Shown piece by piece: positions 6,144-13,573 of a DNA stretch of 22,200 bases (within the stretch, counting starts at the first letter, position 1; every line of letters begins with the position of its first letter). Both the position numbers and the translations under genes were made by a program. The notes beneath the pieces were generated by a model. It was not told the DNA's origin. It did no database searches and saw only the letters and a program-made list of their open reading frames with translations. Origin of the DNA: Rhodospirillales bacterium (lineage in GTDB: Bacteria; Pseudomonadota; Alphaproteobacteria; Acetobacterales; Acetobacteraceae); the NCBI GenBank assembly GCA_025350425.1, contig JANXXW010000304.1, forward strand, positions 1 through 22,200. The letters are read 5' to 3'.

Positions 6144-7358
6144 ATGCGTTCACGAATCAGCCTGTTGCTTGCCACGAGCGTTCTCGCGACCGGGCTGGCG
6201 CTCGCTCGCCCGGCCGCGGCAGAGATCAGCGACAACGTCGTGAGGATCGGCGTCCTCGGAGATATGTCGGGTCCGAACGCCGACGCGCACGGGCCTGGCG
6301 ACGTGGTGGCGGCGCGCATGGCGGTCGAGGATTTCGGCGGCAAAGTGCGCGGTGCGCCGATCGAGATCCTGCCGGGCAATCTGTTGGGAGCCACTGATAT
6401 CGGTGTCGGCATTGCCCGGCGCTGGTTCGACAACGGCGTGGACGCAATCTTCTCCCTCGGCAACTCCGCCGTCGCCATTGCGGTGCAGGGGATGGCCGCC
6501 GAACGCAACCGCATCACGATTGCCACCTCGGCTGGCAGCGACGTGCTGACCAACAAGGCCTGCACGCCCGTGTCCGCGCATTGGACCTTCGACACCTACG
6601 CGCTGCCGGCAGCACTCGCGCGGGCCATTGTAAAGCAGGGTGGCAAGGATTGGTATTTCCTCACCATTGACTATGCGTTCGGCCACGCTCTGGAAGCCCA
6701 GGCGGCCCGCTTCGTCAAGATGGATGGCGGCAAGGTGATCGGCCAGACGCCGCACCCGACGGGCACCGTCGATTTCTCCAGCGATCTTACCCAGGCCGCC
6801 GCGTCCGGAGCCACGGTGCTCGGCCTCGCCACCTCGGGCGCGCCGCTGATGAACGCGCTCAAGCAGTTCCAGGAGTTCGGCCTGGAAAAGACCATGCGCC
6901 CGGCCGCGTTGCTGATCGACGTGAGCGACATCCACGCCGTCGGTCTGCCGGCAACGCAAGGGCTGCTCTACGTATCCGCCTTCTACTGGGACCAGAACGA
7001 TCAGACTCGCGCCTTCTCGCAGCGCTTCTTCAAGCTTCACGGTGCGATGCCGACCATGTTCCAGGCCAGCATCTACAGCGCGATGATGCACTATCTGAGG
7101 GCGATCGATGTCACCGGCACCGACGAGGCCAAGGCCGTGATGGCCCAGATGCGCGCCACGCCGATCAACGATTTCATGACGCATGACGGCCGTATCCGCG
7201 AGGACGGACGCGTGATCCGCGACCTCTATCTCATGCAGGTCAAAACGCCTGCCGAATCGCATGGTGAATGGGATCTCGCGAAGGTTGTGTCCACCATTCC
7301 AGGTGACCAGGCGTTCCGCCCGCTCTCGGAAAGCCAGTGTCCGCTGGTTCATCACTGA
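6144..7358 (+). CDS. ABC transporter substrate-binding protein, LivJ/Peripla_BP_6 type
   Basis: Periplasmic ligand-binding protein of the branched-chain amino acid receptor fold. I start at ATG 6144 because MRSRISLLLATSVLATGLAL...AAA gives a standard Sec signal peptide (cleavage expected after the Ala triplet, residue 26) and GGAAACGGGA precedes it. In-frame ATG at 6132 and GTG at 6114 would add 4 or 10 residues ahead of the signal. The mature protein opens with VVRIGVLGDMSGPNADAHGPG, the usual first beta strand and ligand loop, and continues through the two Rossmann-like lobes (AVEDFGGKVRGAPIEIL; TIDYAFGHALEAQ). Length (404) is normal. No permease or ATPase accompanies it, so it must borrow a transporter or act as a sensor. 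Ligands of this family beyond amino acids include aromatic acids, amides and short acids, consistent with a neighbouring catabolic enzyme pair. Confidence 0.92.
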   Translation: MRSRISLLLATSVLATGLALARPAAAEISDNVVRIGVLGDMSGPNADAHGPGDVVAARMAVEDFGGKVRGAPIEILPGNLLGATDIGVGIARRWFDNGVDAIFSLGNSAVAIAVQGMAAERNRITIATSAGSDVLTNKACTPVSAHWTFDTYALPAALARAIVKQGGKDWYFLTIDYAFGHALEAQAARFVKMDGGKVIGQTPHPTGTVDFSSDLTQAAASGATVLGLATSGAPLMNALKQFQEFGLEKTMRPAALLIDVSDIHAVGLPATQGLLYVSAFYWDQNDQTRAFSQRFFKLHGAMPTMFQASIYSAMMHYLRAIDVTGTDEAKAVMAQMRATPINDFMTHDGRIREDGRVIRDLYLMQVKTPAESHGEWDLAKVVSTIPGDQAFRPLSESQCPLVHH

Positions 7359-7385
7359 TCCGCGCAGCCATAAGGAGGCACGCCG

Positions 7386-9002
7386 TTGACACAATCTGAT
7401 CGCGCCACGCCGAATGCCGAGTTTGATGTCGTCGTCGTCGGCGCCGGCTTCGCCGGGCTGTATATGCTGCACAGGCTGCGCGCGCTCGGCCTGTCCGCCC
7501 GTGTGTATGAGGCCGGCATCGGCGTAGGTGGAACGTGGTTCTGGAACCGCTATCCCGGCGCCCGGTGCGACGTCGAGAGCATGCAGTATTCCTACTCGTT
7601 CTCGGAGGAACTGCAGCAGGAATGGGTCTGGACGGAACGCTATCCGAAGCAGGCGGAAATCCTTCGCTACATCGATCATGTGGCCGACCGCTTCGACCTG
7701 CGGCGCGACATCCAGCTACAGACTCGCGTGACCTCCGCGCATCACGACGCGACCACCGATCAATGGCGTATCGCGACGGATCAGGGAGACCTCGTCGTTG
7801 CTCGGTTCTGCGTGATGGCGTCGGGTGCGCTGTCCGCCGCTCGAACGCCGGACATTCCCGGCCTGGAAACATTCCAGGGACGCCAGTACCACACTGGCGA
7901 TTGGCCGCGTGAGACGGTGGATTTCACCGGCCAGCGCGTCGGCGTGATCGGCACGGGATCGTCCGGCATCCAGGCGATTCCCCACATCGCCAAGCAGGCG
8001 CAACACCTGACCGTGTTCCAGCGCACGCCGAACTTCAGTATCCCCGCGTGGAATGGGCCGCTTTCTACCGAGCGGCAGGAAGCGTGGAAGGCGGACTACG
8101 CCGGACATCGCGCGCGGGCACGTACGACCCGTTCCGGAATCCTTTACGAATACAGCCAGCGCGGTGCGCTCGATGTGTCCGATGAGGAACGGCGGTGCGT
8201 GTTCGAGGCGCGCTGGGCGCGCGGCGGCGCCAACTTCACACACGCGTTCAACGATCTCTTCATCAACAAAGCGTCGAACGACCATGCGGCCGAGTTCGTG
8301 CGCGAACGCATCCGCGAGATCGTGCAGGACCCGGCGGTTGCGGCGATGCTTTCGCCGACGAACCATCCGATCGGCACCAAGCGCATCTGCGTCGACACGG
8401 ATTATTTCGAAACGTTCAACTGCTCGAACGTGGCCTTGGTGGACGTGCGTGCCAACCCGATCGAGGCGATTACGCCGACCGGCATTCGTACCACGGATGC
8501 CGAATACAAGCTCGACAGCATTGTGTTCGCGACCGGCTACGATGCCGTCACCGGCGCGCTTGGCCGGATCGACATCCGTGGCGATAACGGGTTGGCGCTG
8601 AAGGACAAATGGACCGATGGGCCGCAAACCTATCTCGGCATCATGACGGCGGGTTTCCCCAACCTGTTCATGATCACCGGTCCTGGCAGCCCGTCGGTGC
8701 TGACCAACGTGATCGTGTCGATCGAGCAGCACGTGGACTGGATCGCAAATTGCCTCGCCTACCTACGGGAGCGCGGGCTCGCGCGCATCTCGGCCGACGC
8801 ACGCGCGGAGACAGACTGGGTGGCCGAAGTCAACGCCGTAGCCGACCGTACGCTGTTTCCCCAGGCGGCGTCATGGTACATGGGCGCGAACATTCCCGGC
8901 AAGCCGCGTGTGTTCCTGCCGTATGTCGGCGGGTTCGGGCGGTATAACGAGATATGCGCCGAAGTCGTCGCGGAGGGATATCGAGGGTTCTGCCTGGAGT
9001 GA
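7386..9002 (+). CDS. Flavin-containing monooxygenase, Baeyer-Villiger type
   Basis: Class B flavoprotein monooxygenase, 538 residues, like cyclohexanone/phenylacetone monooxygenases: FAD and NADPH-dependent insertion of oxygen into ketones to give esters or lactones. FAD Rossmann motif GAGFAG at 19-24; GGTWFWNRYPGARCDVES (48-65), characteristic of the group; the BVMO fingerprint FxGxxxHxxxW[P/D] is present as FQGRQYHTGDWP at 163-174; NADPH Rossmann motif GTGSSG at 189-194, followed by VFQRTPN. A late ATG block (VFATGYD) is also conserved. The start is TTG at 7386: a perfect AAGGAGG (7372-7378) lies seven bases upstream and the product begins just before the FAD motif, so the rare codon is well supported. 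It is last in the SDR / binding protein cluster and is convergent with the lipoprotein genes 22 bases on. The natural ketone is unknown; N- or S-oxidation is possible. Confidence 0.93.
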   Translation: MTQSDRATPNAEFDVVVVGAGFAGLYMLHRLRALGLSARVYEAGIGVGGTWFWNRYPGARCDVESMQYSYSFSEELQQEWVWTERYPKQAEILRYIDHVADRFDLRRDIQLQTRVTSAHHDATTDQWRIATDQGDLVVARFCVMASGALSAARTPDIPGLETFQGRQYHTGDWPRETVDFTGQRVGVIGTGSSGIQAIPHIAKQAQHLTVFQRTPNFSIPAWNGPLSTERQEAWKADYAGHRARARTTRSGILYEYSQRGALDVSDEERRCVFEARWARGGANFTHAFNDLFINKASNDHAAEFVRERIREIVQDPAVAAMLSPTNHPIGTKRICVDTDYFETFNCSNVALVDVRANPIEAITPTGIRTTDAEYKLDSIVFATGYDAVTGALGRIDIRGDNGLALKDKWTDGPQTYLGIMTAGFPNLFMITGPGSPSVLTNVIVSIEQHVDWIANCLAYLRERGLARISADARAETDWVAEVNAVADRTLFPQAASWYMGANIPGKPRVFLPYVGGFGRYNEICAEVVAEGYRGFCLE

Positions 9003-9024
9003 AGAACGGCAGAAATCCCGGCCG

Positions 9025-9531
9025 CTACTGCAGGAAACCCCAACGCTCCACCGCCGGTTCCGCCGCCGCCCATTTCCATTCCGGCCCGCGCGCCGTCGCG
9101 TCCTTGGCGCAGATTGTGGTGGTGAACCAAGCGGGCGGGGCAGGAGGGTCGTCCAGCACCGAGAACGCGATCTCTCGACAGATCGCGAGCGGGGAGACGA
9201 TTTCGCGCACCACGCGGACCTCGCCATGCTCATTGCCGATCGGAATGTCGTGGCGGATTTTCCAGAGTGCCGCCGCGCCAGCCGGCAGCGGACCGGCGAC
9301 GGCGGCGATGGCGTCCTGTTCCGCGCGGGCGCGGGCGCGGCTGAAATAGGCCACCGCCTCGTCCGCCGCCGCTGCCGTGGCCACCCCGACAACGAACCCG
9401 ATCGCCGGGTTAGCAGTGGCGCTACCCGCCACCCCTCCGGTTGCAAGGCCGGCGATATCGGCGATCGCGCTGCATCCGGCCAGTAAGGTGACGCCCGCGA
9501 GCAACACGGCGCCGCGACGCGACACGCTCAC
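9025..9531 (-). CDS. Putative lipoprotein, tandem paralogue of the upstream gene
   Basis: 168 residues, no named family recognised. A GTG at 9531 overlaps the stop of the preceding lipoprotein gene (GTGA) and gives a lipoprotein signal: basic VSVSRRG, hydrophobic core and lipobox LLAGC with Cys20. The open frame continues upstream to 9675 but only as the antisense-free shadow inside the neighbouring gene, so the long start is rejected. A Gly/Ala-rich segment (about 22-55, GLATGGVAGSATANPAIGF and on) resembles glycine-zipper membrane insertions. The C-terminal domain shares the pattern HDIPI..(N)xHG..xVVR, CxEI.FSV, ICxxGxxWKWAxAEPAVERWGxLQ with its upstream neighbour. Lipid-anchored in the periplasm or outer membrane. 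Likely one transcript with three genes upstream. Confidence 0.8.
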   Translation of the reverse strand: MSVSRRGAVLLAGVTLLAGCSAIADIAGLATGGVAGSATANPAIGFVVGVATAAAADEAVAYFSRARARAEQDAIAAVAGPLPAGAAALWKIRHDIPIGNEHGEVRVVREIVSPLAICREIAFSVLDDPPAPPAWFTTTICAKDATARGPEWKWAAAEPAVERWGFLQ

Positions 9532-10046
9532 TGCAACGAGCCCCACCGTTCCACGGCGGGCTCGGCCGTTGCCCATTTCCAGATCTTGCCGTCCTGGCAC
9601 ACCGTGGCCGTGTAGAAGCCCCGGCTCGGCGCTTCCGGCTTGCCGGTGTCGACGGAGAACACGATCTCCTTGCATGCGAAGTCACTGCCTCCGACGGTGC
9701 GGACCACGGACAGGCTGCCATGCTGGTTGTCCTCGATCGGAATATCGTGGTCGATCGCCCATGGCGCCACTCCGCCGACCTCAGTCACTCCGGCGATCGA
9801 GGCGATGCGATCCTGTTCGGCGCGGTGCACACGTCGCTCGACGTATTTCAGCCCGGTATCGGCGATCGAACGCACGCCAAGTCCGATGGCGGCGCCGAGA
9901 GCCGCGCTTTTGCTGATGCTGCCCGCGATGCCGGCCCCGGCAATACCAGCCACGTCGGAACTGCCCTCGGTGAGCAGCGCGCCACAGCCTGGCAACGCAA
10001 GGGTCGCGATCAGGATCAGCTTCAGGCCTGGGAGCCGACGGTGCAT
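9528..10046 (-). CDS. Putative lipoprotein with glycine-rich segment
   Basis: 172 residues; the start ATG at 10046 is chosen over the longer frame because it yields a classical lipoprotein signal: MHRRLPGLKL, hydrophobic core, lipobox LALPGC with Cys21, and it follows the preceding stop by seven bases. After the lipid anchor comes a Gly/Ala-rich stretch (about 30-60: DVAGIAGAGIAGSISK) like glycine-zipper lipoproteins, then an ARG/Glu helix (ERRVHRAEQDRIASIAG) and a C-terminal domain ending WKWATAEPAVERWGSLQ. It has two cysteines in the distal domain that may pair (ACKEI and TVCQDG), also present in the paralogue. I do not recognise a characterised homologue. The gene overlaps its tandem paralogue by 4 bp. 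Confidence 0.82.
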   Translation of the reverse strand: MHRRLPGLKLILIATLALPGCGALLTEGSSDVAGIAGAGIAGSISKSAALGAAIGLGVRSIADTGLKYVERRVHRAEQDRIASIAGVTEVGGVAPWAIDHDIPIEDNQHGSLSVVRTVGGSDFACKEIVFSVDTGKPEAPSRGFYTATVCQDGKIWKWATAEPAVERWGSLQ

Positions 10047-10053
10047 TGCCGGG

Positions 10054-10740
10054 CTACCGGTGTAGAAACGGATTACTGCGACGCTCCTCTCCGAAACTCG
10101 ATCCCGGGCCGTGGCCACAGATGAAACTGATGTCATCGCCGAGCGGCAGCAGCTTGTTATGGATATGCTCGATGAGCGCCGGACCGTCGCCATACTCGAA
10201 GTCGGTGCGACCAACTGATCCCGCGAACAGCACGTCGCCCACTATGGCGAACCGCTGCTGCTTTTCCACGAACACGAGATGCCCTGGCGTGTGGCCGGGG
10301 CAATGCAGCACGTCGAACCGCATCGAGGCGAACTCGATGGTCTCGCCTTCGGTCAGGAAGCGGTCTGGCAGCACATTCACCATCCCCGTAAGCCCGTATG
10401 CTGCCGAGACGTCCTCGATGCTGTCGAGCAGGAAGCGGTCGCGTTCGTCGGGGCCGAGCAACGGCACCGGGGGTAGTCCGGCATCGGCGGCCTTCTGGTC
10501 GAGCACGCCCTTGAGCGGCTTGGCCCCGCCCGCGTGGTCGAGATGGCCGTGCGTCAGCAGGATGAGTTCCGGCTTCAGGCCGAGGCGGTCGATGGTCGCC
10601 AGGATGCGGCCGGCCTCACCGCCGGGATCGACCACGATGGCCCGCTTGCTCTCGGTTTCCCAAAGCAAGGCACAATTCTGCTGGAATACGGTGACGGGCA
10701 CGAGCGCGATCTGAAAGGCAGGAACGGGCTTGGGTGGCAT
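10054..10740 (-). CDS. MBL-fold metallo-hydrolase, YcbL/glyoxalase II-like
   Basis: 228 residues, a cytosolic metallo-beta-lactamase-fold thioester hydrolase of the short glyoxalase II-like (YcbL) group. Metal motif THGHLDHAGG with His64, His66, Asp68, His69; second histidine in HCPGHTPGH (His150); bridging Asp169 in VGDVLF; His210 in CGHGPGSSFGEE, followed by the group's RRSNPFL tail. It lacks the C-terminal domain of full glyoxalase II that binds glutathione, so the physiological substrate is uncertain. Start ATG at 10740 with GAAAGG upstream; the in-frame extension to 10839 is Arg-rich and overlaps the preceding hydrolase, so it is rejected. It sits 11 bases after the M20 hydrolase and seven before the lipoprotein, so co-transcription is likely. 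Confidence 0.92.
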   Translation of the reverse strand: MPPKPVPAFQIALVPVTVFQQNCALLWETESKRAIVVDPGGEAGRILATIDRLGLKPELILLTHGHLDHAGGAKPLKGVLDQKAADAGLPPVPLLGPDERDRFLLDSIEDVSAAYGLTGMVNVLPDRFLTEGETIEFASMRFDVLHCPGHTPGHLVFVEKQQRFAIVGDVLFAGSVGRTDFEYGDGPALIEHIHNKLLPLGDDISFICGHGPGSSFGEERRSNPFLHR

Positions 10741-10751
10741 CGATGGGCCTT

Positions 10752-11963
10752 TCAATTGGCGGCGAGCAGGTCGGCGACGGCGGCGGCCATCACCTGGCAG
10801 CCGAGTACGATGTCGGCCTCGGATGTGTCCTCGCTCCAATGATGGCTGATGCCGCCGATGCTAGGCACGAACAGCATACCGGCCGGCATTACCTTGGCCA
10901 ACAACTGCGCGTCATGCCCGGCCCCGCTGGGCATCCGCTGGTGCAGGCCGGGGGCGAACCGCTCGGCGGCGCGTGACAATGCGTCTTGGATCGCGGGGTC
11001 CATCAGTTTCGGCACGCCACGGGATATGGCAGCCAGGGCCACGGCACAGGTGCCGTTCGCCTCAGCCACGATAGCCTGCAACTCGGCCTCCATGCGCTCC
11101 AGTATGCCCGGATCGGCGTCACGGAACTGGAACAGCATCTCGGCGCCGCCGGGAATGATGCTCGCGGCGCCGGGGGCGAGCGATATGCGTCCGACCGTCC
11201 AGACCGAACGCGGGCCGGCGACAGCAGGAAAGCGGCGATCGATCTCCACAACCAGCTTCGCCAGTGCCAGTCCCGCATCCCTACGGATCGCCATGCGCGT
11301 GGTTCCGGCATGGTTCTGCACGCCTTCGAAGCTGAGACGAAACTGCCAGATACCGACGATGGAAGCGACGACCCCGATCCGCAGGCCGTGCTGTTCGAGA
11401 TCGTCGCCCTGCTCGATATGCGCTTCCAGGTAGCCGCGATAGCGACCCGGTTCGACCAGCGCCCGCTGCTTGCCCGCAAGGCCGGCATCGGTGAGCGCGT
11501 CGCTCAGGAGCTTGTCGTCATACCGGTTGCGGGCGACGGCGATCTCGGCGTCATCGAGTTCGCCGATGAACGAGCGGCTGCCGGGGAAGGCGGCGTAATG
11601 GCCTTCCTCGTCGGCCCATGAGACGACATCGACACCTCGCCCGAGCGCACGGGCGACCTCGAGGCCGTACATCACACCGAGCGCGCCATCGAGCCATCCG
11701 GCATGGTTCTGCGTCTCGCTATGGCTGCCGAGCAGCATTCGCGGTCCCTCGCCCTCGCCACGGCCGATGACGTTGCCGATGCCGTCGATCTCAGGTTTGA
11801 GGCCAGCCTCGCGCATGCGGTCGGCAATCCAATTGCGGGCTGCCATATCGACTTTGGAATAGGTCGGGCGATGCACGCCGGTCTTGTAGGTGCCGAACTG
11901 ACGGAGGCGGTGGAGGTCGGCGAGCAGGCGCGCGCCGTCGATGCTGACGTTTGAAAGGGACAT
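10752..11963 (-). CDS. M20-family Zn hydrolase, amidase/carbamoylase (HyuC/AllC-like)
   Basis: 403 residues, the amidase/hydantoinase/carbamoylase branch of the M20 family, which cleaves N-carbamoyl or amide groups from amino acids or ureido compounds. Metal-ligand blocks are all present: GSHSETQ (His81), GWLDGALG (Asp92), WADEEGHY (Glu119/Glu120), YLEAHIEQG (His182) and GISHHWSE (His374). The dimerisation-domain motif VQNHAGTT (216-222) and MPSGAGHDAQ (344-353) are also typical. Substrate unassigned: L-carbamoyl amino acids, allantoate, ureidoglycolate or beta-ureidopropionate are all possible. The ATG at 11963 matches family N-termini, but its ribosome site is poor; the longer frame (12017) would begin inside the hairpin after sodB and is unlikely. 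First of a four-gene minus-strand run. Confidence 0.9.
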   Translation of the reverse strand: MSLSNVSIDGARLLADLHRLRQFGTYKTGVHRPTYSKVDMAARNWIADRMREAGLKPEIDGIGNVIGRGEGEGPRMLLGSHSETQNHAGWLDGALGVMYGLEVARALGRGVDVVSWADEEGHYAAFPGSRSFIGELDDAEIAVARNRYDDKLLSDALTDAGLAGKQRALVEPGRYRGYLEAHIEQGDDLEQHGLRIGVVASIVGIWQFRLSFEGVQNHAGTTRMAIRRDAGLALAKLVVEIDRRFPAVAGPRSVWTVGRISLAPGAASIIPGGAEMLFQFRDADPGILERMEAELQAIVAEANGTCAVALAAISRGVPKLMDPAIQDALSRAAERFAPGLHQRMPSGAGHDAQLLAKVMPAGMLFVPSIGGISHHWSEDTSEADIVLGCQVMAAAVADLLAAN

Positions 11964-12004
11964 ACAGAGAAGATGCCGGGATTTTTCGCGGCTGGAAAGT
12001 GGAT

Positions 12005-12027
12005 GCCCCGGGCACAAGGCCCGGGGC
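12005..12027 (-). terminator. GC-rich hairpin downstream of sodB
   Basis: Perfect 9-bp stem gccccgggc / gcccggggc with a five-base loop, starting six bases after the sodB stop codon. No strong T-run follows on the minus strand, so it may be a terminator with a weak tail, a stabilising 3' structure, or both. It separates sodB from the M20 hydrolase gene. Confidence 0.6.
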
Positions 12028-12033
12028 GTCGCC

Positions 12034-12639
12034 TTAGCCCATGTTGGACGCAGCGAACTCGTAGTTGGCGATCTTATCGAGCCAGTTCTGCACGTAGTCC
12101 GGCCGACGGTTGCGGAAGTCGAGGTAGTAGCTGTGCTCCCACACGTCGATACCCAGCAGCGCCTTGCCCTCGCCGGTAGCCAGCGGGTTGGAGCCGTTCG
12201 GGGTCTTGGCGACCTTGAGCTTGCCGTCGGTGCCGATCACGAGCCAGGCCCAGCCGGAGCCGAACTGGCCGATGGCGGCAGCCTTGAAGGCTTCCTTGAA
12301 CTTGTCGACGCTGCCGAAATCCTCGGTCAGCTTCTTTTCCAGCGCAGGGGGGACTTTGCCGCCTGCGGTTGGTGACATGTTCTGCCAGAACAGGGTGTGG
12401 TTCCAATGCTGACCGGCATTGTTGAACACCGGCGCCATATCGGGCTTGCCGTGGGACATCGTGACGATCTCGTCCAGCGACTTGCCCTTGAGGGCGTCGT
12501 TCTTCTCGACGAAGCCGTTGAGCGCCGTCACGTAGGCCTGATGATGCTTGTCGTGGTGCAGCTCCAGCGTTTCCTGGCACATGCCGTGGGCCGCCAGCGC
12601 GCCGTGAGAATAGGGAAGAGCGGGGACTTCGAAGGCCAT
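12034..12639 (-). CDS. sodB: Superoxide dismutase, Fe type
   Basis: 201 residues, cytosolic enzyme converting superoxide to oxygen and peroxide. Metal ligands by family alignment: His28 (LELHHDKHH), His81 (HWNHTLFW), Asp165 and His169 (DVWEHSYY). The outer-sphere glutamine sits in the N-terminal domain (FNNAGQ, Gln77), as in iron enzymes, whereas Mn enzymes carry Gly there and the Gln in the C-terminal half; iron or cambialistic use is therefore likely. C-terminal NRRPDYVQNW is standard. ATG at 12639 has AGGAG at good distance; the frame is open for a further 140 codons upstream, but that part overlaps the divergent squalene-synthase-like gene and is not coding. Followed by a strong hairpin, so probably monocistronic. 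Confidence 0.97.
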   Translation of the reverse strand: MAFEVPALPYSHGALAAHGMCQETLELHHDKHHQAYVTALNGFVEKNDALKGKSLDEIVTMSHGKPDMAPVFNNAGQHWNHTLFWQNMSPTAGGKVPPALEKKLTEDFGSVDKFKEAFKAAAIGQFGSGWAWLVIGTDGKLKVAKTPNGSNPLATGEGKALLGIDVWEHSYYLDFRNRRPDYVQNWLDKIANYEFAASNMG

Positions 12640-12751
12640 GTATGGCTTCTCCTGGTTGGTTTCCTCGACGTCGATACGCCCCCGCTTGCAAATGGGGGGA
12701 TCTGGATTCGTCGAGCTTGCCAAGGATAGTCGCACAGGCCACCTCAGTCGC

Positions 12752-13555
12752 ATGAATTCTCCGCCAGCACCCTCCGCCCTCCTGTCCCCGTGGGCCGAGA
12801 CGGTGCGCCGCCACGACCCTGACCGTTTTCTCACCGCGCTGTTCGCGCCGCCGCCCAAACGGGACACGCTGCTACTGCTGTATGCGTTCAACCACGAGCT
12901 GGCGCGTGCCCGCGAGGTGGTGAGCGAGCCGATGCTGGCACTGATCCGGCTGCAATGGTGGCGCGAGGTGATCGAGGGCGAGCGCAAACGGCATGAACTG
13001 GCGACGCCGCTATCCGATGCGCTCGATTTGAGGCAACTCGATCGCGGCGACTTGCTGGCCATGCTCAATGCGCGCGATCTGGAGGCGGAGCCGTCGATGC
13101 CGGATCGCGCGACGTTCCTGCGCTACCTCGACGGCACGGCCGGCACGCTGGCGGTGGCTGCCGCCCGGTTGCTTGGGGCCGAGGAGCCTGAGCAGGTGCG
13201 TGCGTCCGGCCGGGCATATGGCATGGCCGGCCAGCTCCGCAGCGTGGTGGCGCTGGCGAGCCAGGGGCGCTGCCAGTTGCCGGAGGACCTGCTGAAAGCG
13301 CAGGGGATCTGCATCCATGACGTGATCGCCGAACCTCATTCCGATGCGCTGCGGCCGGTAGTGACACAGCTTGCGGCCGAGGGCATCGGCTGGCTCGATG
13401 GCGCGCAAAAGCGCCCGCCACGCGCGCAAATCGCAGCGGCACTTCCGGGTGTACTGGCCCGACGAGACCTTCGCCGACCCTTCGCATTGCCTGGTCCACG
13501 CGGCCTTAGCGACAAGCTCGCCGTCATGGCCGCGGCGTTCGGCGCTGGGATTTGA
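12752..13555 (+). CDS. Squalene/phytoene synthase family protein, NDUFAF6-like
   Basis: 267 residues with the all-helical fold signature of the trans-isoprenyl head-to-head synthase family: LLLYAFNHELARAREVVSEP (42-60), LIRLQWWREVIEG (64-76), and the late GRAYGMAGQLRSVVALASQGRCQLPEDLL block. The Asp-rich diphosphate-binding motifs are missing: the region that normally reads DDxxD is NHELARARE, and the second (LRDVxxD) reads LRSVVALAS. Loss of both argues against prenyl synthase catalysis. Alphaproteobacterial proteins of this kind resemble mitochondrial NDUFAF6, a complex I assembly factor; that role is an inference here. ATG at 12752 has a weak ribosome site; upstream in-frame codons run through the sodB leader and are rejected. 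Divergent from sodB (112 bases between starts), convergent with the next gene 18 bases away. Confidence 0.85.
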   Translation: MNSPPAPSALLSPWAETVRRHDPDRFLTALFAPPPKRDTLLLLYAFNHELARAREVVSEPMLALIRLQWWREVIEGERKRHELATPLSDALDLRQLDRGDLLAMLNARDLEAEPSMPDRATFLRYLDGTAGTLAVAAARLLGAEEPEQVRASGRAYGMAGQLRSVVALASQGRCQLPEDLLKAQGICIHDVIAEPHSDALRPVVTQLAAEGIGWLDGAQKRPPRAQIAAALPGVLARRDLRRPFALPGPRGLSDKLAVMAAAFGAGI

Positions 13556-13573
13556 GGCCCGGCGCCGCGCTGG

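Noticed and set aside
5548..6153. Minus-strand open frame of 201 codons
   Set aside because: Antisense of the SDR gene with no recognisable domain.
6150..7679. Minus-strand open frame of 509 codons
   Set aside because: Antisense to the binding protein and monooxygenase; His/Arg/Gly-rich with no domain. It is a shadow caused by GC-rich codon use.
7716..8732. Minus-strand open frame of 338 codons
   Set aside because: Antisense to the monooxygenase, whose motifs are certain; composition is Arg/His-rich without family likeness.
12679..12698. CCCCC/GGGGG inverted repeat in the sodB leader as a riboswitch or regulator site
   Set aside because: Five-base stem with a ten-base loop; too weak to support a regulatory claim.
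12640..13068. N-terminal extension of superoxide dismutase to 344 residues
   Set aside because: The extension overlaps the divergent synthase-like gene, is Ser/Arg-rich, and a good ribosome site precedes the normal start at 12639.
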